A stretch of 64,000 nucleotides of DNA from Antedon mediterranea (GCF_964355755.1 NC_092677.1:6517001-6581000); one strand, 5' to 3'; counted from the first letter of the stretch, positions 51,101-60,185 are shown. Numbers and translations: made by a program. Notes: generated by a model not told the origin, from the sequence alone.

Positions 51101-54100
51101 CCCTATAATAAGTATTAGAGATATTAGTATTCTGTAGTGCATTGTACCAGCCTAGTTTTAAACAGATAGACCATGTAAGGGCATGTGGCGCAGTGTTTTG
51201 GATGTTGGATTACAGTTATACTGATCATGAGTTCGAATCCAACTATCGCTGAATTGCTTGTATCCTAAAGCTTGGTTCCCACTAGAACGTAACGCAAGGG
51301 TGAGTGGCCGAGCGGTTAAGACAGTGGAACCGTAATTACGTAGCCATAACATCGGCAAGGGTTCGAGGCTCACTCACTCCATGGTTCTGGTGGTAGAACG
51401 AGTCTTCTCCGATAAGGACTATAAACCGTAGGTCCAGTGTACACAACTAGCTCGTGTGCACTTTAAAGAACCTAGTACATCTTTCGAGACGGTAGGGGGT
51501 TACCCCGGTGTATTAGTACATCACAGCCACTGATCACCAACTGGGCCCTCTGGGAGATCAGTCTTTGACTGAAGAGGTCACCCAGTATAAAAATGAACAA
51601 ACAAACAAACGTAAACGCAAGCGTTTTAACCAATGAAAAGCGAAGTTATAGACAGTTTAGCAATCACAAGCGAATAAGCCATCGCTTGTGATTGGTCTAT
51701 TCACTTGCGTTGCGTTACGTCCTTGTGTTGCGTCGCTAGTGGGAACCACGCTTTAAGAAAGACACTTTACGTTTGCCTCTCTCCACCCAGGCGTATAAAT
51801 GGGTACCTGTTTAGATCATTGTATATTATGCTTAATATAGATGGTTAGAAACAACTCTTCTTGCTTCCTTATTTTTGTTTGTTGGCCTTCTATTGTAATG
51901 TAATGCGACATTTATATAGCACTATTTTATGAAGATCAGAGCGCTGTGGATTTAGATGTTACACCTTTTCAACAACATTCTTCTCCCCTAAGAGTCACAT
52001 CGTGTCATCGGCAGCCAACCACCGACGCCCTTATGTCTGTTCACGACTAGTACACCGGGGTAACCCCCTACTCATCTTGAAATATGTACTAGGTTCTTTA
52101 AAGTGCATACGAGCAATACATAAGCATACACTGGACCTTATATATAGAATTTTATCCGAGAAGACTTGTTCTACCACCTGAACCATGGAGCGAGTGAGCC
52201 TCGAACCCTTGCCGATGTTATGGCTATGGATTATGGTTCCACTGTCTTAACCGCTCGGCCACTCGCTCATTGGTCTTCTATGGCCTTCTTAGTCTTGTAT
52301 GGTCTTCTATGGCCTTCTATGGCCTTCTTAGTCTTGTATGGTCTTCTTTAGTCTTCTATGGTCTTCTATGGTCTTCTATGGCCTTCTTAGTCTTGTATGG
52401 TCTTCTTTAGTCTTCTATGGTCTTCTATGGTCTTCTTAGTCTTGTATGTTCTTCTTTAGTCTTCTATGGTCTTCTGTGGCCTTCTTAGTCTTGTATGGTC
52501 TTCTTTAGTCTTCTATGGTCTTCTATGGCCTTCTTAGTCTTGTATGGTCTTCTTTAGTCTTCTATGGTCTTCTATGGCCTTCTTAGTCTTGTATGTTCTT
52601 CTTTAGTCTTCTATGGCCTTCTTAGTCTTGTATGGTCTTCTTTAGTCTTCTATGGTCTTCTTAGTCTTGTATGTTCTTTAGTCTTCTATGGCCTTCTTAG
52701 TCTTGTATGGTCTTCTTTAGTCTTCTATGGTATTCTATGGCCTTCTTAGTCTTGTATGGTCTTCTTTAGTCTTCTATGGTCTTCTATGGCCTTCTTAGTC
52801 TTGTATGTTCTTCTTTAGTCTTCTATGGCCTTCTTAGTCTTGTATGGTCTTCTTTAGTCTTCTATGGTCTTCTATGTTTATCCAGTAGAAAGCATACTGT
52901 AGTGTTACAGCTTAGTTCCCAATTTAAAAAATTATGATCCAATGGATCTTGCAAACTTGTGATTGGTCAACTCGCTTGCATTTTGCTTACGTCGTTGTGT
53001 TGTTTCCAATAGGGAGCCACACTTAGCTGTTGTCCAGGTGATAGTTATCTTGAAAGTAATTGTCCAGAGGATAGTTGTCATAACATTGCTTAGAGTTATT
53101 AAATATCTTTTACTGATTGTTAGAAGTCCGTAACCATAGTGATGTTGAAACTGTTGTTTTTACACTGATTCTAGATTAAATTTTGTTTGCTTTTCATCAT
53201 TATTGAATTGACAAAATAGACAACGGTATTGAAACATGTATAAAGGAAAAGCAAATAAGCTATACTCCACGAAATTCTCTAAAGGCCCATTTACACTAGT
53301 ACGATAACGATCGACGATAAATAGACAAATGTGCATTTTTCATACATAAAACAAAAGAAATATAAAAACTTTTCATTCTAAAACTATAGAATAACCATCT
53401 ATGCTTCATTTAATGAAAATGATATTTTCACATGTCTAATCAAATGACGTCATGATTAGTAAGAGCAATAATATCATGACAATACAACGATTTTATTGTT
53501 TTTATTTATCATGACGTTATTTGATTGGAATTTTAAAAATATTATTTTTATCAAAGACAGCATAAATGATTATCCTATAGTTCTAGAACAAACCCCTTTC
53601 TAATTTCTTTGTTTTATGTAAAAAAATGCATGCTTATATATTTATCGTCCATCGTTATCGTTCCTAGTGTAAATGGGCCTTTAAGATAACTAAAAACAAA
53701 TTGTAGATGATGCAGAAGAGGGTTTTCATTCCTCTAGCAAAGCGCACCTAGATATTAACAATTAAATGATTCGGAGCCTTCTGTGTTGCTTTCTGCCTTT
53801 TGACAAGAATTTCATTCAGTTTTTAAGTGCTTGATTTATTATTGGATTCATCATACATTATTCTAAAATTTGAAGCACTATGTTATTTAAATTATGTATT
53901 AGTAATTCTTGAATGTCTACAGTAAATCATCTGTGAAGCAAATTGCAATACTGAATTTGATTTTAAGATTAACAAACAAAGTATTACACAATGATTGACA
54001 TACAGTACCAGGATACGATTTTATTTTTCGTACATTAGTTGGGGACCCCTTAAGGCCCATTTACACTAGGACGATGACGATCGACGATAAATTGACAAAT

Positions 54101-56860
54101 ATGCATTTTTCATACATAAAACAAAATAAATATAAAAACTTTTCATTCTAGAACTATAGAATAACCATCTATGCTTCCTTTGATAAAAATGATATTTTAA
54201 CACGTCTAATCAAATGACGTCATGATTAGTAAGAGCAATAATATCATGACAATACAACGATTGTATTGTTTTTATGTATCTTGACGTCATTTCATTGGAA
54301 TTTTAAAAATAATTTTTTTATCAAAGACAGCATAAATGTTTATCCTATAGTTCTAGAACAAAAACCTTTCTAATTTCTTTTGTTAAGTAATAAAAATGCA
54401 TGCTTATATATTTATCGTCCATCGTTATCGTCCTAGTGTAAATGGGCCTTTATGTGAAAGATAGCCGAACTATTTCCTAAATATCACTAAACCTAACTAT
54501 CTAAATAATCTCTATCTCACTATAAAGTAAAAAGAAGTTGCTCATGGGATTCGAACCCCATACATCGACATGTAAAGTCCATAGTCTAATCCACTCTACT
54601 ACACAGACAGCTCGACAGAAAGCGTTTGCATTAGCGAATATTAGTTAGCTCAATTCTTACGTCACACCTTATGTATATGACTAATGAATATTCATGTTTA
54701 TTTTGTGACTTTTTATGAGGGGTCCCCAACTTATGTACGAAAGGAAATATCGCTACCAAGACGCCCTGGTCGTATCTTTATATAATACACAAATATAACT
54801 AGAAAGCCACTCCGAGAGTGCATACCTCCGCCTACTGTAAAATTCTCCTATATAAGATTTCTCCGGTAAAAAAAAATATATATATTATATTTGTGTGTGT
54901 CTTGCTGTTTGTGATTTACGCTAATTTCATTACAAGCATGTGTATGCAAGTTTGGTGTGGTTATGTAACAAGCCTTTCAATTAACAACAGCTTCAGTTGA
55001 CTAACAATAGATCAGCAACGCGAAAATCAAACAAGTGAATTTGAAAAGAAATAGGTTTTGTAAACTATTCGCATCAAAAAACCTGTATATTAAATCAACT
55101 TATGTTTTAAAATTACAAATCACAAATTATAACTCTTGCCTCTTGTACAAAAATGAAGTTTTTTGGACAAGTTGTTCTCGAGAAAATGCAATTTAAGTTT
55201 ACTTGTTAATTTAAGACTGCTCACCGGCTTTTGATAATTCTGTCCTATCTTTTAACACTAGCAGGTCTGAAAATAATTTTTAAAAGTGGTCCAGAATTGG
55301 AACCGTGGTCCGGATTTTAACCAAAATTGGGCGGTGTCGTCCTTGCACCAGGTGACATGTATGGTAGTAATTTGGAGTCATTCGAATCAAAACTGTGAGC
55401 GCTAGAGTGATGACAAACAAACAAACAAACAAACACACAAACCAAACAGATCAACATACTTGGCCAATTTTCAATTTGGCCAAGTAACAAACACACGCTA
55501 CCGATTACATATACCTCTTTGGCGGAGGTAAAAAATACACAATGAGCTGTGGTAGCTGAATACTTAGGAATCATCATACCCATGTTCAATTTAAGATAGA
55601 AATTTACTCCAGTCCACTCAGGTGTGAATGAGAACCTGGTTGAAAAATACGATAAAGGATTCTTTTCCACATCTCGTTAAAATTGTATCTTTGTTTGGTT
55701 TTTTTATAGCTACACCAATTTGATATTTAATTTGATACATTTTTTATGTAATTTGCTTAAGCTGCCCCTGACCAGCATGTTTTCATCTCTTTGTTGTTTT
55801 TTTTATTTAAATATTTTGTATTTATTTTATGCTGGTAAATTAATTAATCGAATATACATAATTTATTGATAAAAATTTATGATGTGGGTTGTCGATGATG
55901 CATGACACATCCTGAATAACGATAGTCACTGATTTATCTAGCACTGGTCACATGGTCAAAATAAGATTAGCTATAGCCAAGTACAGCATGATTAACTGGT
56001 TGAAGATGGTTTGATTCTTAGGTTTATTCAATTGTAATTTAAATATATCCTAACCTTTGGATTTATATACAAATATATACTGTATATAAGATGAGGAAAT
56101 CTGTGTGAATGATAAATAGTTGCTCCAACCCGACTCGGTTGGAGTGACGTTTGTTGGAGTGAATTAATGTTCTGTGCCTGTTTTTTTTATCTCTTCGGAG
56201 ACCCAGCTTTGTGAATAAAGATACTGTAAAGATGAGAGCGTATCAATTTGATCTCTAATGCGCGTGCATACAATTGAGGGACTAGTGTTGTTCCGCCTAA
56301 CCACACGGAGAATGTTAAAAGGAGTCGCTATCCAATCGAGTTTGGGGGCCATGAAAGCCCCAGTGGTCTAATGGTTAGGGCATCTGCATATCAAGCAGAA
56401 TGTTCCCGGTTCGTATCTCGGTTGGGTGACTTTGTCACATTCTTACAGATTTCCTCATCTTAATCATTTCAAATATATATATATATATTTTTATCAGTGC
56501 ACTGGCACTGATGAAGAGCTAGTGTCGCCCGAAATTCTGGCTGTTTTACTTTATCATTTTGATTTAGCTTTTTGTCTATTTTATTTTGTATCTCCATTGA
56601 GATCCAGCCACTGATACCCACAGCATTGTCATTTTTTATACTTTAGATTTATATATTGCTCTATATATAATTTTTTAATGAATTTCAGATTATGTGAATG
56701 AAAGAAAAAAAAAACTAATTGTTTAATTAATTTTTTTTTGTAGTCACTTGATTTACTTCTAAATGAGCTGAGCATATCACTGGATGAAGACTTGGAAGAT
56801 CTTTTTGAATATGAGTATATACAAGAAATGACTGCAAAACATGAAGACCAAACTAGGTGA
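39132..56860 (+). CDS. Nine-exon gene for an unrecognised acidic helical protein (~414 aa)
   Basis: Coding exons: 39132-39229, 39913-40014, 40593-40839, 42341-42447, 43137-43338, 44756-44896, 46668-46785, 50328-50440 and 56744-56860 (TGA). Every junction uses GT/AG, the phases match throughout, and the sum is 415 codons including the stop. The start ATG is in good context (AAGATGG). Residues 1-149 are basic, Pro/Tyr/His/Ser-rich and probably disordered (PVIPPLTPPDD; DYPPHFPHNSYDPPDDPYG). From ~150 on the protein is acidic and helical, with three similar blocks, one each in exons 4, 5 and 6 (about 152-177, 205-229 and 264-290), each a D-I/V-L-x-E..I/V..V-V-x-E heptad-like helix. The C-terminus is acidic (SISLDEDLEDLFEYEY). 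No signal peptide, membrane span or catalytic motif. Family not recognised. The repeated acidic helices faintly recall scaffold regions such as those of SAC3/MCM3AP proteins, but that is only a look-alike. Confidence 0.88.
40985..41265. repeat. 21-bp satellite with higher-order periodicity, intron 3
   Basis: About 12 copies of CATATTTGGGTATATCACTAC. A variant TATTACTACCG recurs at fixed intervals, marking blocks of about 4, 4 and 3 units, so multi-unit blocks were themselves duplicated. As 21 is a multiple of three, all frames stay open on both strands (HYHIWVY-type peptides). These are artefacts, not genes. Confidence 0.93.
41825..42065 (-). mobile_element. tRNA-derived SINE, intron 3
   Basis: On the minus strand the 5' end reads GGAGTGGAATTGTGGCTTGG, then TGGTTATGATGCTTGGC and a box-B-like GGGTTCACATG. 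An unrelated body and a short T/A-rich tail follow. This is the layout of a tRNA-headed SINE. Confidence 0.6.
44525..44565. repeat. Palindrome GGGAAGAGTTAAATTAATTA..., intron 5
   Basis: CCAGGGAAGAGTTAAATTAA pairs with TTAATTTAACTCTTCTCTGG with almost no spacer. It is the same palindrome as at 17710-17775. Inside a 77-codon plus frame and its mirror minus frame there is no coding signal. Confidence 0.7.
45200..45340 (+). mobile_element. LINE 3' tail fragment, intron 6
   Basis: TTTCAATAAAACTCTTAAAA (FNKTLKTH-like in translation) followed after ~60 bp by GTAAAGCGTTTTGATAATTG and AATAAATGACAATG. This is the same 3'-tail arrangement as the fragment at 5430-5710 but more decayed. Confidence 0.5.
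45675..46030. repeat. Diverged direct repeat, intron 6
   Basis: About 45675-45860 and 45895-46030 share TTTCAATACT, TGCATTACC/GAATTACTCTTTA, AAGT(C/T)GTAATTTTAC and AAAACACCTA.AATAG. This is an old duplication. Confidence 0.45.
46052..46290 (+). mobile_element. Deu-like SINE, copy 1 (intron 6)
   Basis: A head reading GTGTGGCGCAGTGTATTGAA is followed by the core CTTGTATCCTTAGGCAAGAC, ACTTTACTTACATTTGCCTC, CTCCACTC and AAATGGGTACCTGGTAA, then a tail AAAGCGCTTAGAGGC. The core resembles the conserved central domain of DeuSINE-type elements in deuterostomes. A second copy, broken by insertions, lies at 51180-51830. Confidence 0.65.
46339..46515. repeat. Foldback repeat CGTTTCGGAACCATC, intron 6
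   Basis: ATGACAAAAAACAAGAAGAT and CAACGTTTCGGAACCATCA pair with TGATGGTTCCGAAACGTCG and ATCTTCTTGTTTTCTGTCAT. An inner hairpin (ACACCAATTAATTAGTATTG) lies in the loop. It is about 175 bp and probably a small foldback MITE. Confidence 0.65.
47363..47848. mobile_element. MITE candidate, intron 7
   Basis: The left end is TTATATAACATCTAAATAGA + TTCCTGTCATTTGA and the right end is TCAAATGACAGGAA + TTTATTTAGGTGTTATATAA. The interior is AT-rich and non-coding. Decayed related pieces (GACCCACAATCGTCCAATCA, TTCTTGTCATTTAATTGG) are at about 39490 and 42770 in other introns. Confidence 0.6.
49000..49390. repeat. Dispersed repeat (TATAAAGTGCC...GTGCTGTACAGA), intron 7
   Basis: It opens with TTATTATTCATTATTTTATAAAGTGCCTTTCC (two overlapping words) and AAAGTGCTGTACAGAG, then GGGATGCTGTTCCAAAGTTT. 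This is the reversed 3'-tail layout common to invertebrate LINE/SINE families. No coding. Confidence 0.5.
50441..51177. other. Intron 8, first part, no feature seen
   Basis: AT-rich intron sequence without a recognisable element. Confidence 0.4.
51271..51752. mobile_element. MITE, GGTTCCCA family, inserted in the Deu-like SINE
   Basis: The left end is GCTTGGTTCCCACTAGAACG and the right end is CGTCGCTAGTGGGAACCACG, with inner ACGCAAG/CTTGCGTT arms. Its flanks, TAAAG and TTTAAG, may be a worn target duplication. Without the SINE inside it, the element would be about 160-170 bp. Confidence 0.75.
51299..51613 (+). mobile_element. tRNA-headed SINE inserted in the MITE
   Basis: The head GAGTGGCCGAGCGGTTAAGA (box A of Leu/Ser type) and GGGTTCGAGGCTC (box B) are followed by a ~220-bp body and an (ACAA)n tail, ATGAACAAACAAACAAAC. 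It is flanked by identical 8-bp AACGCAAG at 51291-51298 and 51614-51621, a target duplication made in the MITE arm. A reverse copy is at 52045-52268. Confidence 0.88.
52045..52268 (-). mobile_element. tRNA-headed SINE, second copy, reversed
   Basis: On the minus strand: GAGCGAGTGGCCGAGCGGTT, the box B GGGTTCGAGGCTCACTCGCT, and a body shared with the copy at 51299 (TTTAAAGAACCTAGTACAT, GGGGTTACCCCGGTGTA). The tail end is unclear. It abuts the CTTCTATGG minisatellite. Confidence 0.8.
52269..52885. repeat. Minisatellite of TCTTCTATGG / CCTTCTTAGTCTTGTATGG words, intron 8
   Basis: About 600 bp is built from TCTTCTATGGTCTTC, GGCCTTCTTAGTCTTG and TATGGTCTTCTTTAG modules in varied order, giving a composite period near 50-62 bp. 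It starts exactly at the head of the reversed SINE and ends near GTTTATCCAG. The frames here (LVWSSLVFYGLL repeats) are artefacts. Confidence 0.92.
52909..53026. mobile_element. MITE, GGTTCCCA family, short copy
   Basis: AGCTTAGTTCCCAATTT at the left, and TTACGTCGTTGTGTTG with CCAATAGGGAGCCACACTTAGCT at the right. It is a diverged, about 120-bp relative of 51271-51752. Confidence 0.5.
53281..53682. mobile_element. MITE, AAGGCCCATTTACACTAG family, copy 1
   Basis: The inverted ends are AAAGGCCCATTTACACTAGT and CCTAGTGTAAATGGGCCTTT, extended by ACGATCGACGATAAAT / ATTTATCGTCCATCGTT. It is about 400 bp and close to fully palindromic overall: TATAAAAACTTTTCATTCTA, TCTAATCAAATGACGTCATG, and complements on the other side. 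The flanks fit TA. Confidence 0.85.
54051..54451. mobile_element. MITE, AAGGCCCATTTACACTAG family, copy 2 (nested)
   Basis: Around 90% alike by eye to copy 1 at 53281, in the same orientation, with TAAGGCCCATTTACACTAGG and CCTAGTGTAAATGGGCCTT ends. It lies inside the GTTGGGGACCCCT element, so it is younger than that element. Confidence 0.85.
54530..54612 (-). tRNA. tRNA-like sequence (pseudo-tRNA or SINE head)
   Basis: On the minus strand: CTGTGTAGTAGAGTGGATTA (box-A-like), an ACTATGGACTTTACATGT segment, then TATGGGGTTCGAATCCCATG with a perfect T-arm and loop (box B). The 5' half does not fold into a confident acceptor stem, and it lies inside a TIR element, so it is probably a tRNA-derived pol III segment carried by the element, not a working tRNA. 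Confidence 0.4.
54795..55530. repeat. Dispersed repeat ending in GGCGGAGGTA, intron 8
   Basis: It starts CACTCCGAGAGTGCATACCT + CCGCC and ends TTTGGCGGAGGTA in inverse orientation. It contains (CAAA)n at 55418-55440, a perfect CCAATTTTC/TTGGCCAAGT inner word pair, and the repeat block shared with 13735-13910. The first ~35 bp match 526-564 reversed. Confidence 0.55.
56086..56463. mobile_element. TIR element carrying a tRNA-like segment, intron 8
   Basis: The inverted ends are TAAGATGAGGAAATCTGT and ACAGATTTCCTCATCTTA, each next to GTGAATG/CATTC. Inside, at 56354-56425, lies GCCCCAGTGGTCTAATGGTT, an anticodon arm TCTGC/ATATCAA/GCAGA, and a box B CGGTTCGTATC. A TA repeat and LINE-like tail (GCACTGATGAAGAGCTAGTG) follow. 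Confidence 0.6.
56354..56426 (+). tRNA. tRNA-like sequence, anticodon loop ATATCAA (pseudogene likely)
   Basis: A D-arm-like GGTCTAATGGTTAGGGC, a five-pair anticodon stem (TCTGC/GCAGA) with a seven-base loop giving an apparent ATC anticodon (Asp type, unusual), and a TTCGTAT T-loop. The T-stem has a C-C mismatch and the acceptor stem pairs only about five bases. It is read as a tRNA relic or a SINE head inside a TIR element, not a functional gene. Confidence 0.4.
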
Positions 56861-58040
56861 TATTGACGGTATGTGTCTTTCTTAGTTCAGTGGCGCAAAT
56901 CGTGCTGCGATGGTAATTTTTCACATAAAAAATGATCTGTTCAGAGGTTGATCACGCTGCCAATCCTTGTCCAATCCATTATTTTATGTCATTCGAGTCC
57001 ATTCTATTGTCACCACAGATTGACATCAATACTTCTATGAATGGATGATTAGTTGGGAACATGAATGCTAGTTGATCATACCCAGTACCGTTTTGATCGT
57101 GCGATCATTCGGAAAACCACCACACAACGTTTGCTGGACGTCCTTCTCGTTGTCGCTTTCCAGTGACCACTGTATCTCTGTATCAAAACCTCTGTGACAA
57201 TTAATGGCATGACTGAAGAGTCACATTTTTCTGACTGTCATCTGTTGTAGCATCATAGAAACGAGGATTTAAAGCGAATGAGCTTTGATTTGAGATTGGA
57301 TTTCCTTGTTTCATTCAAGGCTACTTTTCTCAAAACATCACATTCACAAACACAAACAAGTATACATAAAAAAAGTGCTCCTATCACTGACGCGAATATG
57401 TCTACAGCAACATCTTCAAAACAGGCAGATATAATTTGAACAAAGCCTAAAGTGGGTATTCTGACATTTTGTAGATGGCAGAAACAAACTCCAATTTGTT
57501 AATTTATTAGGAAAATGCCTTCCTTGACAGACCTTGTCAATTGAAAGTACATCGTGCATCTTCCAGCTATCACTCAACAAATTGAATTGCCAAAGGCTGT
57601 GTGTGAGTTAAGATGTAGTTATTGATATGGTGTTGGGTTACCAGTAATTTTATTTAATTGCTTTTAAATATATTCATTTACACCAAATGCTGTTAATGTC
57701 CACTTAGAGTTAGTCCCATGGAGGTCTGGCTATAGAGATGTCCCCATAGTGGCTACTTCCATTATATAAACAATATATACAAAATGGTATTAACAGAGTT
57801 TTTACACTATACATTTTATTAAATTAAAGAAAAGCTATTAAAAAAGCAAAATATTTGTTTGATATCCACATAAAGGTGTCTCCACAGAGGTCAAGCCATT
57901 AGAGGTCAAGCCATTAGAGGTGACCCAATTGGAAGTCTCTTCACACTTTAATAAATATACGAAATTGTATTGACAGTTAGGAATGTTGAATAATAAACAA
58001 GAAATATTTCTTACAAAAAACGCTTATTGACGTAACAGTT
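56861..58040 (+). other. 3' flank and probable 3' UTR of the nine-exon gene
   Basis: It follows the TGA. The first ~500 bp are less AT-rich than the rest (for example 57080-57200), consistent with a 3' UTR, but no clear AATAAA is seen near. No other exon is supported. Confidence 0.35.
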
Positions 58041-58044
58041 TTAA

Positions 58045-58150
58045 AGATATATTGTCCCTCTGAAAAATATTTTTCTTTTCTCTTTTTATAATGTGAATTT
58101 TGTTACAGAAGTGAATAACTTTGATATGAAACAGACTCAATTTAGTTTAT
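58045..58150. mobile_element. TTAA MITE, left-end fragment
   Basis: TTAA at 58041-58044 is followed by AGATATATTGTCCCTCTGAA, a diverged family terminus. The right end is not found. Confidence 0.55.
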
Positions 58151-59265
58151 TTTATTGCTAAGGTCAAGTCTGGAGGTCACTTCATCACGCCTTAGATACT
58201 TCAAGTGTGAAGTATCATATTACAAACAAAAACTATCATGGACTGTTTTGATAATAATTCTGACAGCCAAATACAGTATTGTCATGGGACTCATAAATAC
58301 CAGAAATACAGTTGGTACCTATAAATTATAGTCAGTTTCCATTTTAACAAAAATGTCAAAGTGTAGTACTATAACTGCTGCTTGATTTCATCTAATAAAT
58401 GAGTCATCTCGTGTGACGTAGCGGGCTAGAGCAGCAGCGTGAAAATATATACTTTATAATTAATTATACATAATTTTCTCAAAGCAGTATAAAACAAAAT
58501 ATTTTAGCATCAATCTAGTTGTAACATTGTTAATAGTGTTTGTTTATATCCACTTGTGACTCAATGGAGCTCTATGATACAAGTGTTAATTAATTAATGT
58601 ATTTATTTTTATTTATTCAGTGCATTACATTAAGACATTTCAATGTGTACTGCACAGTAGAGAATTTAAAAATAAAAAAAACACAAAACACAGTACACAT
58701 TTTAATTATTATTATTATAATTTAATTATTTTTTTTATTCAGTATAAATATGCAAAAGAAAAACAAAACCGACACAGCGGTGACATGAGGCAAAACAAAA
58801 TAAATTAAATTCTCAACACAGTACAAATTGATGACATTTAAAAAGTTAAGAATTATAAATAAATGTTCACTGCAAAGGAAAACAACTTAACTATTATGGT
58901 ATTGACATTTTTTAATTTTCACCATGAAAATGAAAAACATACGTTTGCTCAAGGTTATTAAAAACATTATTATAAATAAAATATTATTGTTATTATAAGA
59001 TTATTTTAGCACCAAACTAGTGTGATCGCCATTAATAATAGAATATGTCATTGTAGAGTTTATGATGTTTACCAAAAAACAAAAACAATCTAGATTTGTT
59101 TTCATCATTCAAATTATCATCAGGCTACAGATAACAGCTGATTATTTCCAGTATTTGCATTATTGATTTTAAACTTTTTTAGATATTAAAAATTAAAACA
59201 GCATTGCAACAATATTTAGACATTTTTGTCAATCTATATTTCATCGGATTGCAACGTAAGGTCAA
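58151..59265. other. No gene seen
   Basis: AT-rich intergenic sequence. The 62-codon frame at 58620-58808 is Lys/Asn/Tyr-rich and looks like chance. Two phrases at about 58500 and 59000 (AGCAC/TCAA.CTAGT) are weakly repeated. Confidence 0.35.
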
Positions 59266-59580
59266 TTGTATTGTCCCCCAAAAACATTAAAAATGAAGAT
59301 TAATTAAATCAGACTTTGAATAGGTTATTTTTTAGTTTTAATAAAGTTAATCTCTTCCGTAGAAAAAAAAACAAAAACAAAAATGTTTTCACTTATAGAA
59401 TAACATAAATGGTTAAATTCAACCAAAAATCCGTTGCCTGGCAGCCGTTTTTTTCTTTAAATTAAAGTTTTTTTTAGCTAAATAAATGTTGTTTAGATCC
59501 AATTCTTGGTTGAAAGTGGATAACTATTAGGCCTATGTGACATTAAAATTATATATTCAACAAAAAAATGCAAAAAATTA
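59266..59580. mobile_element. TTAA MITE, copy C-type relic
   Basis: TGTATTGTCCCCCAAAAACA, GACTTTGAATAGGTTATTTT and TTAAAGTTTTTTTTAGCTAA match the interior of copy C (28159-28510: GTCCCCCAAAATCA, GACTTTGAATAGGCCATTTT). The outer six or so bases of the left end and the whole right end are lost. Confidence 0.65.
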
Positions 59581-59834
59581 ACGTTGGTAGAGCAACATTA
59601 GCAAATTTTCGTTTCGATACGCATTATGTAATATTTTGCACATCCATTATGTTTCAGAGAGCGTGTGCAGAATGACTCGACAGCTGTGTGCTCGCTTGGC
59701 GCGTCGGGAAAACTAAACATCGTTACTGAGACCTCTTGCTTTTTACATGATGAATGAATGTTACCGAAAATAAGACTGATAGTTGTATAAGGTTTGAATA
59801 ATAGAGCTATAAATGTAAACTTTCATATTCAACT

Positions 59835-60185
59835 AAATTATTACGTTGACAATTTCTACGTTGAATCAACGTTGAAATATACGTTTCCCGACGTTATTTC
59901 AAAGTTACTTATTACGTTGTTTCGACGTTGATAATTACGTTAAATAAACGTTTTCCGACGTTATTTCAACGTTACTTATTCTTACGTTGTTTCAATGTTG
60001 ATAATTTCTACGTTAAGTAAACGTTGAAATATACGTTTTCGAACGTTAATTCAACGTTACTTATTGTTACGTTGTTTCAACGTTGAATCAACTTTATATT
60101 TTTGTTAATGCTAACTTCATCAATCTTCCGACGTTATGTCAACGTTACGTTGTTTCAACGTTGATAATTTCAACATTGAATACAC
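59835..60185. repeat. ACGTTG-rich tandem/palindromic array
   Basis: Repeats of TTACGTTGTTTCAACGTTGA and TTTTCCGACGTTATTTCAAC, with the self-complementary AACGTT at the core of nearly every unit. The period is about 60-65 bp with inner ~20-bp sub-repeats. It is followed by CAACATTGAATACAC and degenerate copies to about 60235. Confidence 0.85.

Larger units (their letters stand above)
51180..51830 (+). mobile_element. Deu-like SINE, copy 2, split by nested insertions (intron 8)
   Basis: The head (GCATGTGGCGCAGTGTTTTG, GAGTTCGAATCCAAC box B, GCTTGTATCCTA) stops at 51270. The core resumes at about 51753 (AAGACACTTTACGTTTGCCT, CTCTCCACCCAGG, AAATGGGTACCTG). The gap is filled by a GGTTCCCA-family MITE. 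The intact box B supports a tRNA-derived head. Confidence 0.75.
54026..54742. mobile_element. DNA element with GTTGGGGACCCCT ends, tRNA-like inside, split by a MITE
   Basis: The left end is TTTCGTACATTAGTTGGGGA and the right end is TCCCCAACTTATGTACGAAA. MITE copy 2 of the AAGGCCCATTT family is inserted right after the left terminus. The remaining interior (54452-54714) holds a minus-strand tRNA-like region with box B GGGTTCGAATCCC. Confidence 0.75.

Noticed and set aside
52166-52749. Frames rich in LVFYGLL/SLVWSS repeats resembling membrane segments
   Set aside because: They are minisatellite translations. The hydrophobic look comes from TCTTCTATGG words.
55317-55670. 117-codon minus frame with a VCVFVCLFVCHH stretch
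   Set aside because: The Cys/Val/Phe run is a translation of (CAAA)n simple sequence within a dispersed repeat.
56354-56426. Functional tRNA-Asp with an ATC anticodon
   Set aside because: T-stem mismatch, weak acceptor stem, an anticodon not normally used, and a position inside a TIR element all argue for a relic.
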